NCBI RefSeq assembly: GCF_009935845.1
Contig: NZ_QWEK01000019.1
Span: forward strand, 21,493-85,492
Direction of reading: 5' to 3'
Length of the DNA stretch: 64,000 nt
Source of the DNA: Pseudoflavonifractor sp. 524-17
Lineage (GTDB): Bacteria; Bacillota; Clostridia; Oscillospirales; Oscillospiraceae
Shown in pieces: positions 25,106-33,434 of this stretch. Position numbers and translations under genes: made by a program. Every line of letters begins with the position of its first letter. Position 1 is the first letter of the stretch. The notes beneath the pieces are model-generated. The model ran no database searches. It saw only the letters and a program-made list of their open reading frames with translations, and had not been told where the DNA came from.

Positions 25106-26500
25106 ACGGCAATTTTTCATTGTCCCATCCAAATCATTCAGCGGAGCCAAGGCAAGTCCGCTGTGGCCGCTGCCGCCTATCGGAGCGGTGAAAAGCTGGT
25201 GAACGAGTGGGACGGCTTGACCCATGACTACACCCGCAAGGGCGGCGTTGTCCACACAGAAATCATGCTGCCCTCTCACGCCCCGCCGGAGTTTCAAGAC
25301 CGCTCCACCCTCTGGAACTCGGTGGAGCAGATAGAGAAATCCAGCGATGCCCAACTTGCCAGGGAGATTGAAGTGGCCTTGCCGGTTGAGTTATCCAGGG
25401 CGGAGCAGCTTGCCCTTGTCCGTTCTTTCGTCAAAGACAATTTTGTGGATGCTGGAATGTGCGCCGACTTCGCTATCCACGACAAGGGAACCGGCAACCC
25501 TCACGCTCACATCATGCTCACCATCCGGCCCATTCGAGAGGACGGCAAGTGGGGCGCGAAGTGCCGCAAGGTTTATGATTTGGACAGCCAGGGCCAGCGC
25601 ATCCCAGACGGCAAAGGCGGCTGGAAAAGCCATCGGGAGGACACCACCGACTGGAACCAGCGGGGCAACGCCGAGAAGTGGCGGGTGGCGTGGGCCGCTT
25701 ATACCAACCGGGCTTTAGAGGCCGCAGGCAGGCCGGAGCACATCGACCACCGCAGCTACAAGCGCCAGGGTGTTGATAAAATTCCCACCGTTCACATGGG
25801 GCCAGCCGCCAGCCAGATGGAACGTCGGGGCATTGTCACCGATAAAGGGAACATTAACCGGGAAATCGCCGCTGACAACAAGCTGCTGAAAGAAATCAAA
25901 GCCCGCATTACCCGGCTCTACAACTGGAGCAGGGAGCAGTCCACCCAGCCCCAGGGCCGGGAGAGCATCATGGATTTTCTTTTTCAGGCAAAGCAGGACA
26001 CCGCCCCGACTTCCCGCTATGGCAAGGTTAAAGCACTCCAAGCGGACGCAAAACTTTTCAATTTTCTGATGGAGAACGGCATCAAATCCATGCCGGAATT
26101 GTTTGACAAGGTTGCCGCCATGAACAGCGATTATTACGACTTGCGCGGCAAAATCGTGAGCAAGGAGCGGCGCATTTCCGCTCTGACGGAACGACTGGAA
26201 ATGTGGGCGCAGTATCAGAAATATAAGCCCGTCCGCCAGAAATTGGACAAGGTTGCACCGGGAAAGCGGGAGCAATTCGAGCAGCGCCACAGCGCCGACC
26301 TTGCCCTGTTCGATGCCGCCGTCCGCTACTTGGACACGCTGAAAGCCTCCGGCGAGGCCATCACCCCCAAGGTGTGGAGGGCCGAGGCCCAAATGCGCTC
26401 CATGCGTGAGGACATTAAGGCGGTTGAGATTTTGAAAAAAACCGCCGAGCGCCTTGCCAGAGAGGGCCAGACACAGCGCAGGGAGGAACAGGAGCGATGA
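25106..26500 (+). CDS. mobA: MobA/MobL-family relaxase with apparent ACG start
   Basis: A relaxase that nicks one DNA strand at oriT and leads it into a recipient. The N-terminus FHCPIQIIQRSQGKSAVAAAAYRSGE, split over two segments, is the family start. The metal-binding His motif NPHAHIM is near residue 132. A helical C-terminal part follows. The homology begins at 25,106 with ACG, placed about 7 nt after AAGGAGGTG where related genes have ATG; the next plausible start is GTG at 25,163, which would cut off the first strand of the fold. Either an ACG start is used or the gene is weakened. It overlaps the next gene by 4 nt. Confidence 0.85.
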   Translation, partial: TAIFHCPIQIIQRSQGKSAVAAAAYRSGEKLVNEWDGLTHDYTRKGGVVHTEIMLPSHAPPEFQDRSTLWNSVEQIEKSSDAQLAREIEVALPVELSRAEQLALVRSFVKDNFVDAGMCADFAIHDKGTGNPHAHIMLTIRPIREDGKWGAKCRKVYDLDSQGQRIPDGKGGWKSHREDTTDWNQRGNAEKWRVAWAAYTNRALEAAGRPEHIDHRSYKRQGVDKIPTVHMGPAASQMERRGIVTDKGNINREIAADNKLLKEIKARITRLYNWSREQSTQPQGRESIMDFLFQAKQDTAPTSRYGKVKALQADAKLFNFLMENGIKSMPELFDKVAAMNSDYYDLRGKIVSKERRISALTERLEMWAQYQKYKPVRQKLDKVAPGKREQFEQRHSADLALFDAAVRYLDTLKASGEAITPKVWRAEAQMRSMREDIKAVEILKKTAERLAREGQTQRREEQER

Positions 26501-26835
26501 CCTATCAGCAATATCGGGCTGTCCGGCGGCTGGTGCATGAGTGCTGCAACTACCAGGACGGCAACTGCCTCCTGCTGGATGACGGGGAGGAATGTGTCTG
26601 TGTTCAAAGCATTTCCTACTCGCTGATCTGCCGCTGGTTCCGGGCCGCTGTGCTGCCGCTGGATGAAAGCCTGTGCGCCGCCCTGCTCTATCGGGAGAAC
26701 ATGAAGAAATGCGTCCTGTGCGGCGGCTGGTACATCCCCAAGTCGAACCGAGCCAAATACTGCCCTGATTGCTCAAAACAGGAGCGGCGGCGAAAGACCC
26801 GTGACCGAGTGCGCCGCCATAGGGCTGGTATGTAA
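26497..26835 (+). CDS. Cysteine-rich zinc-ribbon-like protein
   Basis: A 112-residue protein with many Cys (HECCNYQDGNC, CVLCGGWYIPKSNRAKYCPDC) and a very basic tail (KQERRRKTRDRVRRHR). It resembles the cysteine-rich VLP-type proteins found beside relaxases in Firmicutes elements. A zinc-bound nucleic-acid-binding role is likely but inferred. ATGA overlap with mobA implies coupling. Confidence 0.65.
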   Translation: MTYQQYRAVRRLVHECCNYQDGNCLLLDDGEECVCVQSISYSLICRWFRAAVLPLDESLCAALLYRENMKKCVLCGGWYIPKSNRAKYCPDCSKQERRRKTRDRVRRHRAGM

Positions 26836-26977
26836 CGCTTTAGGCCCCGAACGGCCCTGATTGTTCAAGGCTTTCCGGGCGTGGTCGATAGGGGGGCTGA
26901 TACTTTTCATTCCCAACCCCTAAAACAGCCCTCTAAAGGCGTTACAATCACCGCCAGACACAAAGGAGCGTACCCCT

Positions 26978-27703
26978 ATGTCCGACTACATGAAAACCGA
27001 CGCAAAACTGCTGCCATATCTACCCTTCCCCCGTTTCCTGCTGGGGGCCGACCTGACGCAGACCGCCAAGCTGCTGTATGCCGTTCTGCTGGACAGGGCG
27101 AACCTCTCCCGCGCCAACGGCTGGACAGACGAGGACGGAAACATTTTTGTAGTTTTTCCGCTCAACAAGCTGGCTGACATGGTGGACAAAGGCCCCACCA
27201 CCGTCAAGACCGCATTGACCGAGTTGGAGGCGGCGGGGCTGATCGAGCGGCGGCGCTGTGGGAATGGGATGCCCAATCGCATCTATGTGAAACAGCCTGA
27301 TAGCTGGGAAATTGGCCGTCTGATGGACAGAAAACCGGCCACCAGACAGCCGGAAAATCGGCCCTCCGATAGCCGGAAAACTGATCGTCAGATGGCCGGA
27401 AAACCGGCCCCTAATAAAATAAGTAATAGTAACTTAAAGAATAACTTGAGTGGAGTGAGTGAGAGCGCCCACATTTTGGGCCGCTATGAGAATGTCTTTC
27501 TGACGGAGGCCGAGGTTGCCGAGCTGCAAGCCGACTTCCCCACCGTCTGGCAGGAGTACATCGAGCGATTGTCTGAATACATGGCCTCCACCGGCAAGAC
27601 CTACAAGAGCCACGCCGCCACTATTCGCCGCTGGGCCAAGGAGGACAGGCGCAACGGTAAGGGCGTTTCCGACTATTCGTGCAAGGAGGGCGAGAGCCTA
27701 TGA
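26978..27703 (+). CDS. Replication initiator protein A-like (RepA_N)
   Basis: A 241-residue protein with an N-terminal winged-helix domain of the RepA_N type (about 1-110: FLLGADLTQTAKLLYAVLLDR, KGPTTVKTALTELEAAGLIERRR). Such proteins in integrative elements allow brief plasmid-like replication after excision. A low-complexity linker follows, then a C-terminal helical domain (about 160-235). GGAG precedes the ATG. It overlaps the DnaC-like gene by 4 nt. Confidence 0.8.
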   Translation: MSDYMKTDAKLLPYLPFPRFLLGADLTQTAKLLYAVLLDRANLSRANGWTDEDGNIFVVFPLNKLADMVDKGPTTVKTALTELEAAGLIERRRCGNGMPNRIYVKQPDSWEIGRLMDRKPATRQPENRPSDSRKTDRQMAGKPAPNKISNSNLKNNLSGVSESAHILGRYENVFLTEAEVAELQADFPTVWQEYIERLSEYMASTGKTYKSHAATIRRWAKEDRRNGKGVSDYSCKEGESL

Positions 27704-28557
27704 ATGATTTTGACAGCATCATCAAGCGCATGACCGTGACCCGGCTGGAACCGGGGGACTACACCGGCGAGGACGGGCTTTTGTACTGCGGCAGGTGCCG
27801 CACCCCGAAACAGTTTCGCATGGAGGCCCCGCCGATGGAGGGCCGCTTGCTCCCCCATCCCTGCCGCTGTGAGCAGGAGAGGTTTGACCGGGAGGCGGCG
27901 GAACAGGAGGCCCACCGTCACCACCGGGCCGTGGCCGACTTGAAACGCAAGGGCTTTACCAACCCCGCCATGAAGGAGTGGACGTTTGCCAATGACAACG
28001 GCAAATGCCCGCAGATGAAACACGCCCAGTTCTATGTCGAGAACTGGCCGACCATGCAGGCGGAGAACATCGGCTATTTGCTGTGGGGAGGCGTGGGGAC
28101 TGGTAAAAGCTATTTTGCCAGTTGCATTGCCAACGCCCTGATGGAACAGGAAGTGGCCGTCCGCATGACAAACTTTGCCCTGATACTGAACGACCTGACC
28201 GCCAGCTTTGAGGGCCGCAACGAGTACATAGCCAGATTGTGCCGCTCCCCGCTGCTGATACTGGACGACTTCGGCATGGAGCGCGGGACGGAGTACGGTT
28301 TGGAGCAGGTCTACAACGTGATTGACAGCCGCTACCGCAGCCGCAGGCCGCTGATCGTCACCACGAATCTCTCCCTTCAAGACTTGCAGCACCCCCAGGA
28401 CACCGCCCACGCCCGTATCTATGACCGGCTGTTGGAGATGTGCGCTCCCATCCGCTTTTCCGGTGAGAACTTCCGCAGGGCCACAGCGCAGGACAAGCTA
28501 GCACGTTTGAAAAATCTGATGGAACCACCAGCCCTCTCCCCTGCCGCAGATGACTAA
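27700..28557 (+). CDS. DnaC-like helicase-loader ATPase
   Basis: A 285-residue AAA+ ATPase. An N-terminal Cys pair (CGRCRTPKQ and CRCEQERF) may bind zinc. Walker A GGVGTGKSYF is near 136, Walker B LLILDDFGME near 190, and an arginine-finger region near 240. It fits loading of the replicative helicase with RepA. The ATG at 27,700 with GGAGGG upstream overlaps the rep stop. Confidence 0.87.
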   Translation: MNDFDSIIKRMTVTRLEPGDYTGEDGLLYCGRCRTPKQFRMEAPPMEGRLLPHPCRCEQERFDREAAEQEAHRHHRAVADLKRKGFTNPAMKEWTFANDNGKCPQMKHAQFYVENWPTMQAENIGYLLWGGVGTGKSYFASCIANALMEQEVAVRMTNFALILNDLTASFEGRNEYIARLCRSPLLILDDFGMERGTEYGLEQVYNVIDSRYRSRRPLIVTTNLSLQDLQHPQDTAHARIYDRLLEMCAPIRFSGENFRRATAQDKLARLKNLMEPPALSPAADD

Positions 28558-28606
28558 TGGACAGGCAATTTCGCATAGGCTGTTGTGAAAGGCTGGGTGA
28601 TGTTAT

Positions 28607-28741
28607 TTGCAGACACAGGAGCTATGCAAAAGTATTTTCAAAGACGGAACCACAGAAACCACCCGTGAAAATTTCACGCACAAGCTGACTGAGCTAATCA
28701 ATCAGCTGGAAAAAAGAAAACAGACCATCGAGCAAAAATAA
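28607..28741 (+). CDS. 44-residue helical protein, unknown
   Basis: A TTG-initiated frame gives a 44-residue charged helical peptide (CKSIFKDGTTETTRENF, then KLTELINQLEKRKQ). The site GGGTG lies 7-8 nt before the TTG and an in-frame stop just upstream fixes the 5' limit. Similar small proteins often precede serine recombinases in mobile elements. No function is assigned. Confidence 0.5.
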   Translation: MQTQELCKSIFKDGTTETTRENFTHKLTELINQLEKRKQTIEQK

Positions 28742-28744
28742 TGT

Positions 28745-28792
28745 GACAAGCTGTTTCCTCTGTGCTATACTGTAAGCAGGAAACAGCTTGTC
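28745..28792. repeat. Inverted repeat between dnaC-like operon and recombinase
   Basis: GACAAGCTGTTTCCT (28,745-28,759) and AGGAAACAGCTTGTC (28,778-28,792) are a perfect 15-bp inverted repeat with an 18-nt centre that includes TATACT. Both arms match the motif at 20,601. Placed just before the recombinase start, it is a candidate operator or accessory recombination site. Confidence 0.7.
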
Positions 28793-28814
28793 CTATCTCT
28801 GAGGAGATATGACT

Positions 28815-30368
28815 ATGAAAGCAGCAATTTACTGCCGTTTATCCGAGGAAGATAGAAACAAGCAATTTGAAACCGACGACAGCAACAGCATTCAGAACCA
28901 AAAGGCTATGCTGTTGCAATATGCGATGGAACAGGGGTGGGAAGTTTATAACCTTTACAGTGATGATGATTACACAGGTTCAGACCGCAGACGGCCCGAA
29001 TTTAACCGCTTGCTGGAGGACGCTAAGGCTCACCGCTTTGACATTGTTCTCTGTAAGACCCAATCCCGCTTTACCCGTGAGCTGGAGCTGGTAGAAAAGT
29101 ACATCCATGGCCTCTTCCCTATTTGGGGTATCCGCTTTGTCAGCATCGTGGACAACGCCGACACCGCCAACAAGGGCAATAAGAAGTCCCGGCAGATCAA
29201 CGGGCTGGTGAACGAGTGGTATCTGGAGGATATGTCGGAGAACATCCGCAGCGTCCTCACCAACCGGCGGCAGAATGGTTTTCACATTGGGGCCTTTGCC
29301 CTCTATGGCTACAAAAAAGACCCCGACCAGAAAGGCCATCTGCTCATTGATGACGAGGCCGCCGCCGTTGTCCGGGAGGTGTTCACCCTCTTTTCCCAAG
29401 GCTATGGTAAAACGGCCATCGCCCGGATGCTCAACGACCGTGGTATCCCCAATCCCACCGAGTACAAGCGGCTCCGCGGCCTGCGCTACCAGCAGCCTAA
29501 GCGGAAAAACAGCACTCTCTGGAAGTATTTTGCTATCACCGATATGCTCACCAACGAGATTTATATTGGCAACATGGTGCAAGGCAAATATGGCAGCGTG
29601 TCCTACAAGACCAAGCAAAACAAACCCCGCCCTCAAAGCGAGTGGTATCGTGTGGAGGGAACCCATGAGGCCATTATCGACCGCCCCCTCTGGAACCGGG
29701 TTCAGTCCATGGTCGCGGAGCGGGCCAAACCCTTCGACTGCGGCACTGTGGGGCTGTTCGCCCGGAAAGCCCGGTGCGCCAACTGCGGCTACACCATGCG
29801 TTCCACCAAAAATCGTGGGCGGCACTATCTCCAATGCTCCAACCGCCATGTGGCAAAAGACGCCTGCATCGGCTCTTTCATTTCCGTGGAAAAGCTGGAG
29901 CGGATGGTGATTGACGAGCTGAACCGGCTGGCGGCGGAGTATCTGGACAAAGACGAGTTGGAGCGGAGCATCGAGTTCTGCGAAAACCTGCAAGGCCAGA
30001 AAAAGCAGCTCCTGGACACCCTTGCTACCTATGAGAAACGGATTGCCGAGTACACCAAGGGACTGCGGGACTTATACATGGATAAGGTCAAGGGCCTGCT
30101 CAATGAGAGCGACTTCTCTACCCTCTCCAAAGAGTTTTCCAGCGAAAAATCCCGGCTGGAGCACGTCCTGCTGGACGGCCAGCGGCAGCTTGCGGAATTG
30201 GAGGACAGGATCGCCGTAGGAGATAACCGAAAAGCCCTGGTGGAGCGGTATGTAAATCTGGAACACTTGACACGGGAAATCGTGGAAATTCTCATTGACC
30301 ACATCACTGTTGGGAAACGCATCCCTGGAACCAAAGACGTTCCCATTGAAATCCATTGGAACTTTTAA
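28815..30368 (+). CDS. Large serine recombinase of element A
   Basis: A 517-residue large serine recombinase. The catalytic Ser is in AIYCRLSEED, with the conserved Arg-rich region (TQSRFTRELELVEKY, SENIRSVLTNRR) in the resolvase domain (about 1-150). A recombinase domain follows (about 165-290), then a zinc ribbon (CANCGYTMR...CSNRH...C) and a coiled-coil C-terminus (about 370-460). Such enzymes integrate and excise circles at short non-identical att sites. ATG at 28,815 has GAGGAG at good spacing; an ATG 6 nt earlier is too close. It is transcribed towards the right end. Confidence 0.94.
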   Translation: MKAAIYCRLSEEDRNKQFETDDSNSIQNQKAMLLQYAMEQGWEVYNLYSDDDYTGSDRRRPEFNRLLEDAKAHRFDIVLCKTQSRFTRELELVEKYIHGLFPIWGIRFVSIVDNADTANKGNKKSRQINGLVNEWYLEDMSENIRSVLTNRRQNGFHIGAFALYGYKKDPDQKGHLLIDDEAAAVVREVFTLFSQGYGKTAIARMLNDRGIPNPTEYKRLRGLRYQQPKRKNSTLWKYFAITDMLTNEIYIGNMVQGKYGSVSYKTKQNKPRPQSEWYRVEGTHEAIIDRPLWNRVQSMVAERAKPFDCGTVGLFARKARCANCGYTMRSTKNRGRHYLQCSNRHVAKDACIGSFISVEKLERMVIDELNRLAAEYLDKDELERSIEFCENLQGQKKQLLDTLATYEKRIAEYTKGLRDLYMDKVKGLLNESDFSTLSKEFSSEKSRLEHVLLDGQRQLAELEDRIAVGDNRKALVERYVNLEHLTREIVEILIDHITVGKRIPGTKDVPIEIHWNF

Positions 30369-30380
30369 GGAGCATATCCC

Positions 30381-30575
30381 ATGCAGCCCACAGAAGAATT
30401 TGAACAGTCCATCCAATCCGTTGACCAAGCCCTGGGCGAGATTGAGCGCACTCTGGAGCAAATGCTGACCTTGGCCCACCTGTCCGCCAGCGATTTGAAC
30501 GTAGACCGGGCCGCGCTGCAAAAGACGCTGGAACGCCTCCAGCGCAAGATTGACTGCATTGCGGATACCATTTGA
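30381..30575 (+). CDS. 64-residue coiled-coil protein after recombinase
   Basis: A small acidic helical protein (EEFEQSIQSVDQALGEIERTLEQ). AAGGAG precedes the ATG, 12 nt after the recombinase stop. It could be a directionality factor or a coiled-coil partner of the recombinase, which itself has a coiled coil, but this is inference from position. Confidence 0.6.
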   Translation: MQPTEEFEQSIQSVDQALGEIERTLEQMLTLAHLSASDLNVDRAALQKTLERLQRKIDCIADTI

Positions 30576-30626
30576 CTCGATTTTTCGCCATTTTCTGCAC
30601 GAAGTTGCACTTTCGTGATTGCACCA

Positions 30627-30628
30627 GA
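30627..30628 (+). other. attR core of element A (GA)
   Basis: Right crossover candidate. Element sequence ends TTGCACCA and CotJC resumes with G-CAA-AAA. See the attL entry. Confidence 0.65.
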
Positions 30629-30736
30629 GCAAAAAGCCCGCGTTACCTACGACAATATTCTCCGCCAATCTGATGACCCTGATGTCTCTGATGTCATTCG
30701 GTTCCTGCGGGAACGGGAGGTCGTCCATTTTCAGCG

Positions 30737-30748
30737 CTTTGGCGAAGC
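30737..30748 (+). repeat. attL core of element B
   Basis: CTTTGGCGAAGC, matching CTTCGGCGAAGC at 63,803-63,814 except for one base; the shared 8-mer is GGCGAAGC. It encodes F-G-E-A of CotJC. Confidence 0.8.
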
Positions 30749-30817
30749 AAACCATACTGATTTAAGCAGATTTTATCCCCTGTGGGCGGCGGCCTATAGG
30801 GGATATTTGCGTAGGAT

Positions 30818-31591
30818 TCATGGTGTCGGCAGCTTGATACGGAACATCCGGCAGTAATCCTTCTGGGCTTCGATCTCACACTCCGCGATCAGCTTGACAA
30901 AGGCTTCATCAGAGGGATTCTTCTCCCGCTGGGCCTGCTGCAACGCCACAATGTAGTCATGCCGCAGCACCGGAGGGATAGACACGATACAATAGCCCTG
31001 GTTTATCAGGATCAGGTTCATCAACAGCCGGGCAGTCCTTCCGTTGCCGTCCTGGAACGGGTGAATATCCACCAAACGTCGGTGCGCATAAGTGGCAAGT
31101 TCTACTGGGTGAAGGCTCTCCTGCCGCTCTGCCAGCTCCGCCGCAAAGTGTGCCATACATTGAGGAACGTCTTCAGCGGTGGGCGGGACGTAGTCGGTTC
31201 CTGTGATGAACACTTGCCCTTTTCGGTACTCCCCTGCTGTCTCCGGGTCGATGCCATTGTAAAACAGGCAGTGCAAATGCCGGATGACATCCTCTGTGAT
31301 TGAAAGGCTACCGCTCCTGGCTAATGTGAGCATATAGTCGTAGGCCCTGGCGTGACCAGTCGCCTCGTAACAATCCCGGATAGGCTTGCCTCCCACGGTA
31401 ATGCCGTCCTCCAGCAACACCTTTGTCTCAGAGAGGGTCAGGGAATTCCCCTCCAGCGCATTGGAGCTATAGGTCATTCCAATGCGGTAGTAAGCGTCCA
31501 GTTCCTTTACCTCCGCTTCGGAAAGCGGACGGTACGCACGGATCACAGCCGCGCAATCGTCAATTCTTTTGAGCAGGTCTTTGATAGCCAT
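30818..31591 (-). CDS. Fic-family protein (likely AMPylase, self-inhibited)
   Basis: A 257-residue Fic protein. The catalytic motif HPFQDGNGRTAR is intact, so AMP transfer to target proteins is plausible. An inhibitory-type motif SSNALEGN lies in an N-terminal helix near residue 40, matching the class in which the inhibitor is in the same chain. No separate antitoxin is visible. ATG at 31,591 with GAGGG just upstream is preferred over earlier codons. It lies between the recombinase and attL of element B, so it is the last gene of the left end. Confidence 0.88.
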   Translation of the reverse strand: MAIKDLLKRIDDCAAVIRAYRPLSEAEVKELDAYYRIGMTYSSNALEGNSLTLSETKVLLEDGITVGGKPIRDCYEATGHARAYDYMLTLARSGSLSITEDVIRHLHCLFYNGIDPETAGEYRKGQVFITGTDYVPPTAEDVPQCMAHFAAELAERQESLHPVELATYAHRRLVDIHPFQDGNGRTARLLMNLILINQGYCIVSIPPVLRHDYIVALQQAQREKNPSDEAFVKLIAECEIEAQKDYCRMFRIKLPTP

Positions 31592-31665
31592 ATCTGCCCT
31601 CCCTCGTTTCGTTGTATTGATTTTACCACAAAACGATGAAGTTATCAACAGTCAGCATACAGAAA

Positions 31666-31692
31666 ACCGCCAGGGCGTGTAGCCCCGGCGGT
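31666..31692 (-). terminator. Hairpin after element B recombinase
   Basis: ACCGCCaGGGC pairs with GCCCcGGCGGT with a short loop, immediately after the recombinase stop. Confidence 0.6.
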
Positions 31693-31696
31693 CTTG

Positions 31697-33226
31697 CTAT
31701 ATGTTCCAAAGCACCTTCGTGCTGCCGTCCTCGCTGATAACGATCTTATGTATCATAATCATAGCGACAGACTTTTTACGCTTGTAGTCGGCTGTCCTCC
31801 AGGACTTCGCCAGATTGACAACAACATCGGTTTCATCCTCCCTGCTCTTCAAGTCCTCTATCCGCTCATACAGTGCCATCCGGTCCCGCTTGAGCTGGGT
31901 GGCCTTCTGGTTCGCCAGAGCCAGCAGGTCATCGTTGAATCCACCCGCCAGCATAGTGTCCAAAAGCTGTTTCTCCGACTTCTCAATAGCCTTGATCTTC
32001 AGCTTCAGCTCGTTGACCTCTGCCGTGTCTCCCTTTCGGGTGGTGCGGTTCATCTCCTTCAGGTCTGCCAGCTTTTCGGAAATACACTCGTAAACCATGT
32101 TCTCCAAGTCCTCGGCGTAGATCGTCACATTCGGCCCTGTACAGGTTTTCTTGTGGGATCTTCCGGTACAGTTGAAGTACCTCCGTATCTCGCCGCTCTT
32201 GTTGATCTTCCCCTTGATGGTGGTCATGGTATGGCCGCACTTTTCGCAGACCACCTTCCCCGCCAGCCAACTGGTGGGGTTGCTGACGCTGTTCCCGATC
32301 TGCCGGTTTTTCTCCAGTTTTCGCTGGCATTTGAGCCAGATGTCGGAATCCACGATACCGTAATGGGTCAGGAGCACCAGTTTCATATCCGACCAATCGG
32401 GTGCATCCGGGTCGTGCTTGGTATGGCCGTAGAGCTGTGCTCCGTATTCCCCAGTAAACAAAGATACGTCCGTAACCATCTGAACGCCGTGGCGGTCATA
32501 GTAGTCGTACACGTCGGAATCGGCCTTGACGTAGATAGGGTTCTTTAGCAGTGTGGACAGCTTTGCCGTTGTCCAACTGCTGCCATTCAAGGGCTGCTTT
32601 CCCTCGGCCACCAGGATATCCAGAAGCCGCCGCAGGGATATGCTCTCCTGGGCGTAAACCTCGAAAATGTACCGCACCTGCTCTACCTCAGCGGGGATGG
32701 GATTCAGCTTCTTGGTCTTGACATTGTGGATGACAGTCGGAACCAGCTCGAAGCCGTAGGGCTGCCTGCCGCCCATGTAGAACCCCATCTCGCTCCGGTG
32801 GGCGTATGCCTGGGTGACACGGTTGATAATGGACGTGCGCTCGAACTCGGCAAACACCATCAGGAGCTTGACGATCATTTCACCATAAGGTGAGGATGTG
32901 TCAAAGGACTCCTGGGAGGACACGAACTCTACCTTATGCTCCTTAAACTCCTGCAAAATGTTCACAAAATCAGACAGAGAACGGCTGATACGGTCCAGCT
33001 TGTAGACAATGACCTTCTTTACTTTCCCCTGCCGCACCATTTTTATCATTTTCTGAAAGCCGTCACGGTTGACGTTGCCGCCAGAAAAGCCGTTGTCCAC
33101 GAAGGTTATGATTTTTTCGTCCCGCTCATCGGGCTTTATAACAGACCGACAATATTCCAGCTGAGTCTCGCAGCTGATGCTGTTCTCCCGCTCCACAGAT
33201 TTACGGGCGTAGAGTACGATTGCCAT
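31697..33226 (-). CDS. Large serine recombinase of element B
   Basis: A 509-residue large serine recombinase. The catalytic Ser is in VLYARKSVE, the resolvase domain ends near 150 (KLDRISRSLSDF, FAEFERTSIINRV), then a recombinase domain, a zinc ribbon (CEKCGHTMTT...C) and a coiled coil near 380-440. It shares only fold-level features with the element A enzyme. ATG at 33,226 follows AGGGGGTG at about 7 nt; an in-frame GTG 9 nt earlier is too close. It is transcribed towards attL. Confidence 0.93.
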   Translation of the reverse strand: MAIVLYARKSVERENSISCETQLEYCRSVIKPDERDEKIITFVDNGFSGGNVNRDGFQKMIKMVRQGKVKKVIVYKLDRISRSLSDFVNILQEFKEHKVEFVSSQESFDTSSPYGEMIVKLLMVFAEFERTSIINRVTQAYAHRSEMGFYMGGRQPYGFELVPTVIHNVKTKKLNPIPAEVEQVRYIFEVYAQESISLRRLLDILVAEGKQPLNGSSWTTAKLSTLLKNPIYVKADSDVYDYYDRHGVQMVTDVSLFTGEYGAQLYGHTKHDPDAPDWSDMKLVLLTHYGIVDSDIWLKCQRKLEKNRQIGNSVSNPTSWLAGKVVCEKCGHTMTTIKGKINKSGEIRRYFNCTGRSHKKTCTGPNVTIYAEDLENMVYECISEKLADLKEMNRTTRKGDTAEVNELKLKIKAIEKSEKQLLDTMLAGGFNDDLLALANQKATQLKRDRMALYERIEDLKSREDETDVVVNLAKSWRTADYKRKKSVAMIMIHKIVISEDGSTKVLWNI

Positions 33227-33267
33227 TTGACACACCCCCTTTCCTCATGGTAAAATATAGATGATTG

Positions 33268-33423
33268 CTATGCGGGAATACGTTTTTCCGTCCTGGTCAA
33301 AGCCAGAAACAGTTCCTCCTTGAGCCGTTCCCGATTAGCGGGATCTTCCTCATGGACGGTAATGTGCTCTACACGGTGCTTTCGGTCTTTTACGTCCGTG
33401 TATTCATCTTTGAGATTAGCCAT
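33268..33423 (-). CDS. 51-residue basic protein upstream of recombinase
   Basis: A small charged protein (MANLKDEYTDVKDRKHRVEH...). GGAGG lies 8 nt before the ATG at 33,423. It lies about 40 nt upstream of the recombinase and is probably cotranscribed. No family recognised; an excision-factor role is possible from position only. Confidence 0.6.
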   Translation of the reverse strand: MANLKDEYTDVKDRKHRVEHITVHEEDPANRERLKEELFLALTRTEKRIPA

Positions 33424-33434
33424 CGTAATACCTC

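Larger units (their letters stand above)
20483..30626 (+). mobile_element. Element A: mobilizable element inserted in cotJC codon 136
   Basis: Boundaries are inferred from where CotJC homology stops (20,484) and resumes (30,627). A shared GA dinucleotide at 20,483-20,484 and 30,627-30,628 restores codon GAG when recombined, as expected for a large serine recombinase with a 2-nt crossover; element length is then 10,144 bp. Content: TnpV-like remnant, MATE exporter, kinase-like gene, three sigma-like HTH genes, DUF3847-like gene, oriT-like hairpin, MobA/MobL relaxase, Cys-rich protein, replication initiator, DnaC-like loader and a serine recombinase near the right end. No type IV secretion genes, so it is mobilizable and not self-transmissible. 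Confidence 0.87.
30627..30749 (+). pseudogene. cotJC: cotJC exon 2
   Basis: Encodes residues 136-176 of CotJC: E136-QKARVTYDNIL, RQSDDPDVSDVIRFLRER and EVVHFQRFGEA. It contains the Mn-ligand candidates E136 and H169, which are 33 residues apart like E148 and H181 of the Lactobacillus plantarum enzyme. It lies between the two mobile elements, with no start of its own beyond a chance upstream GTG. On its own it is not functional. Confidence 0.9.

Noticed and set aside
30615..30857. Independent 80-residue gene
   Set aside because: It is exon 2 of cotJC followed by element B sequence; its GTG has no Shine-Dalgarno site.
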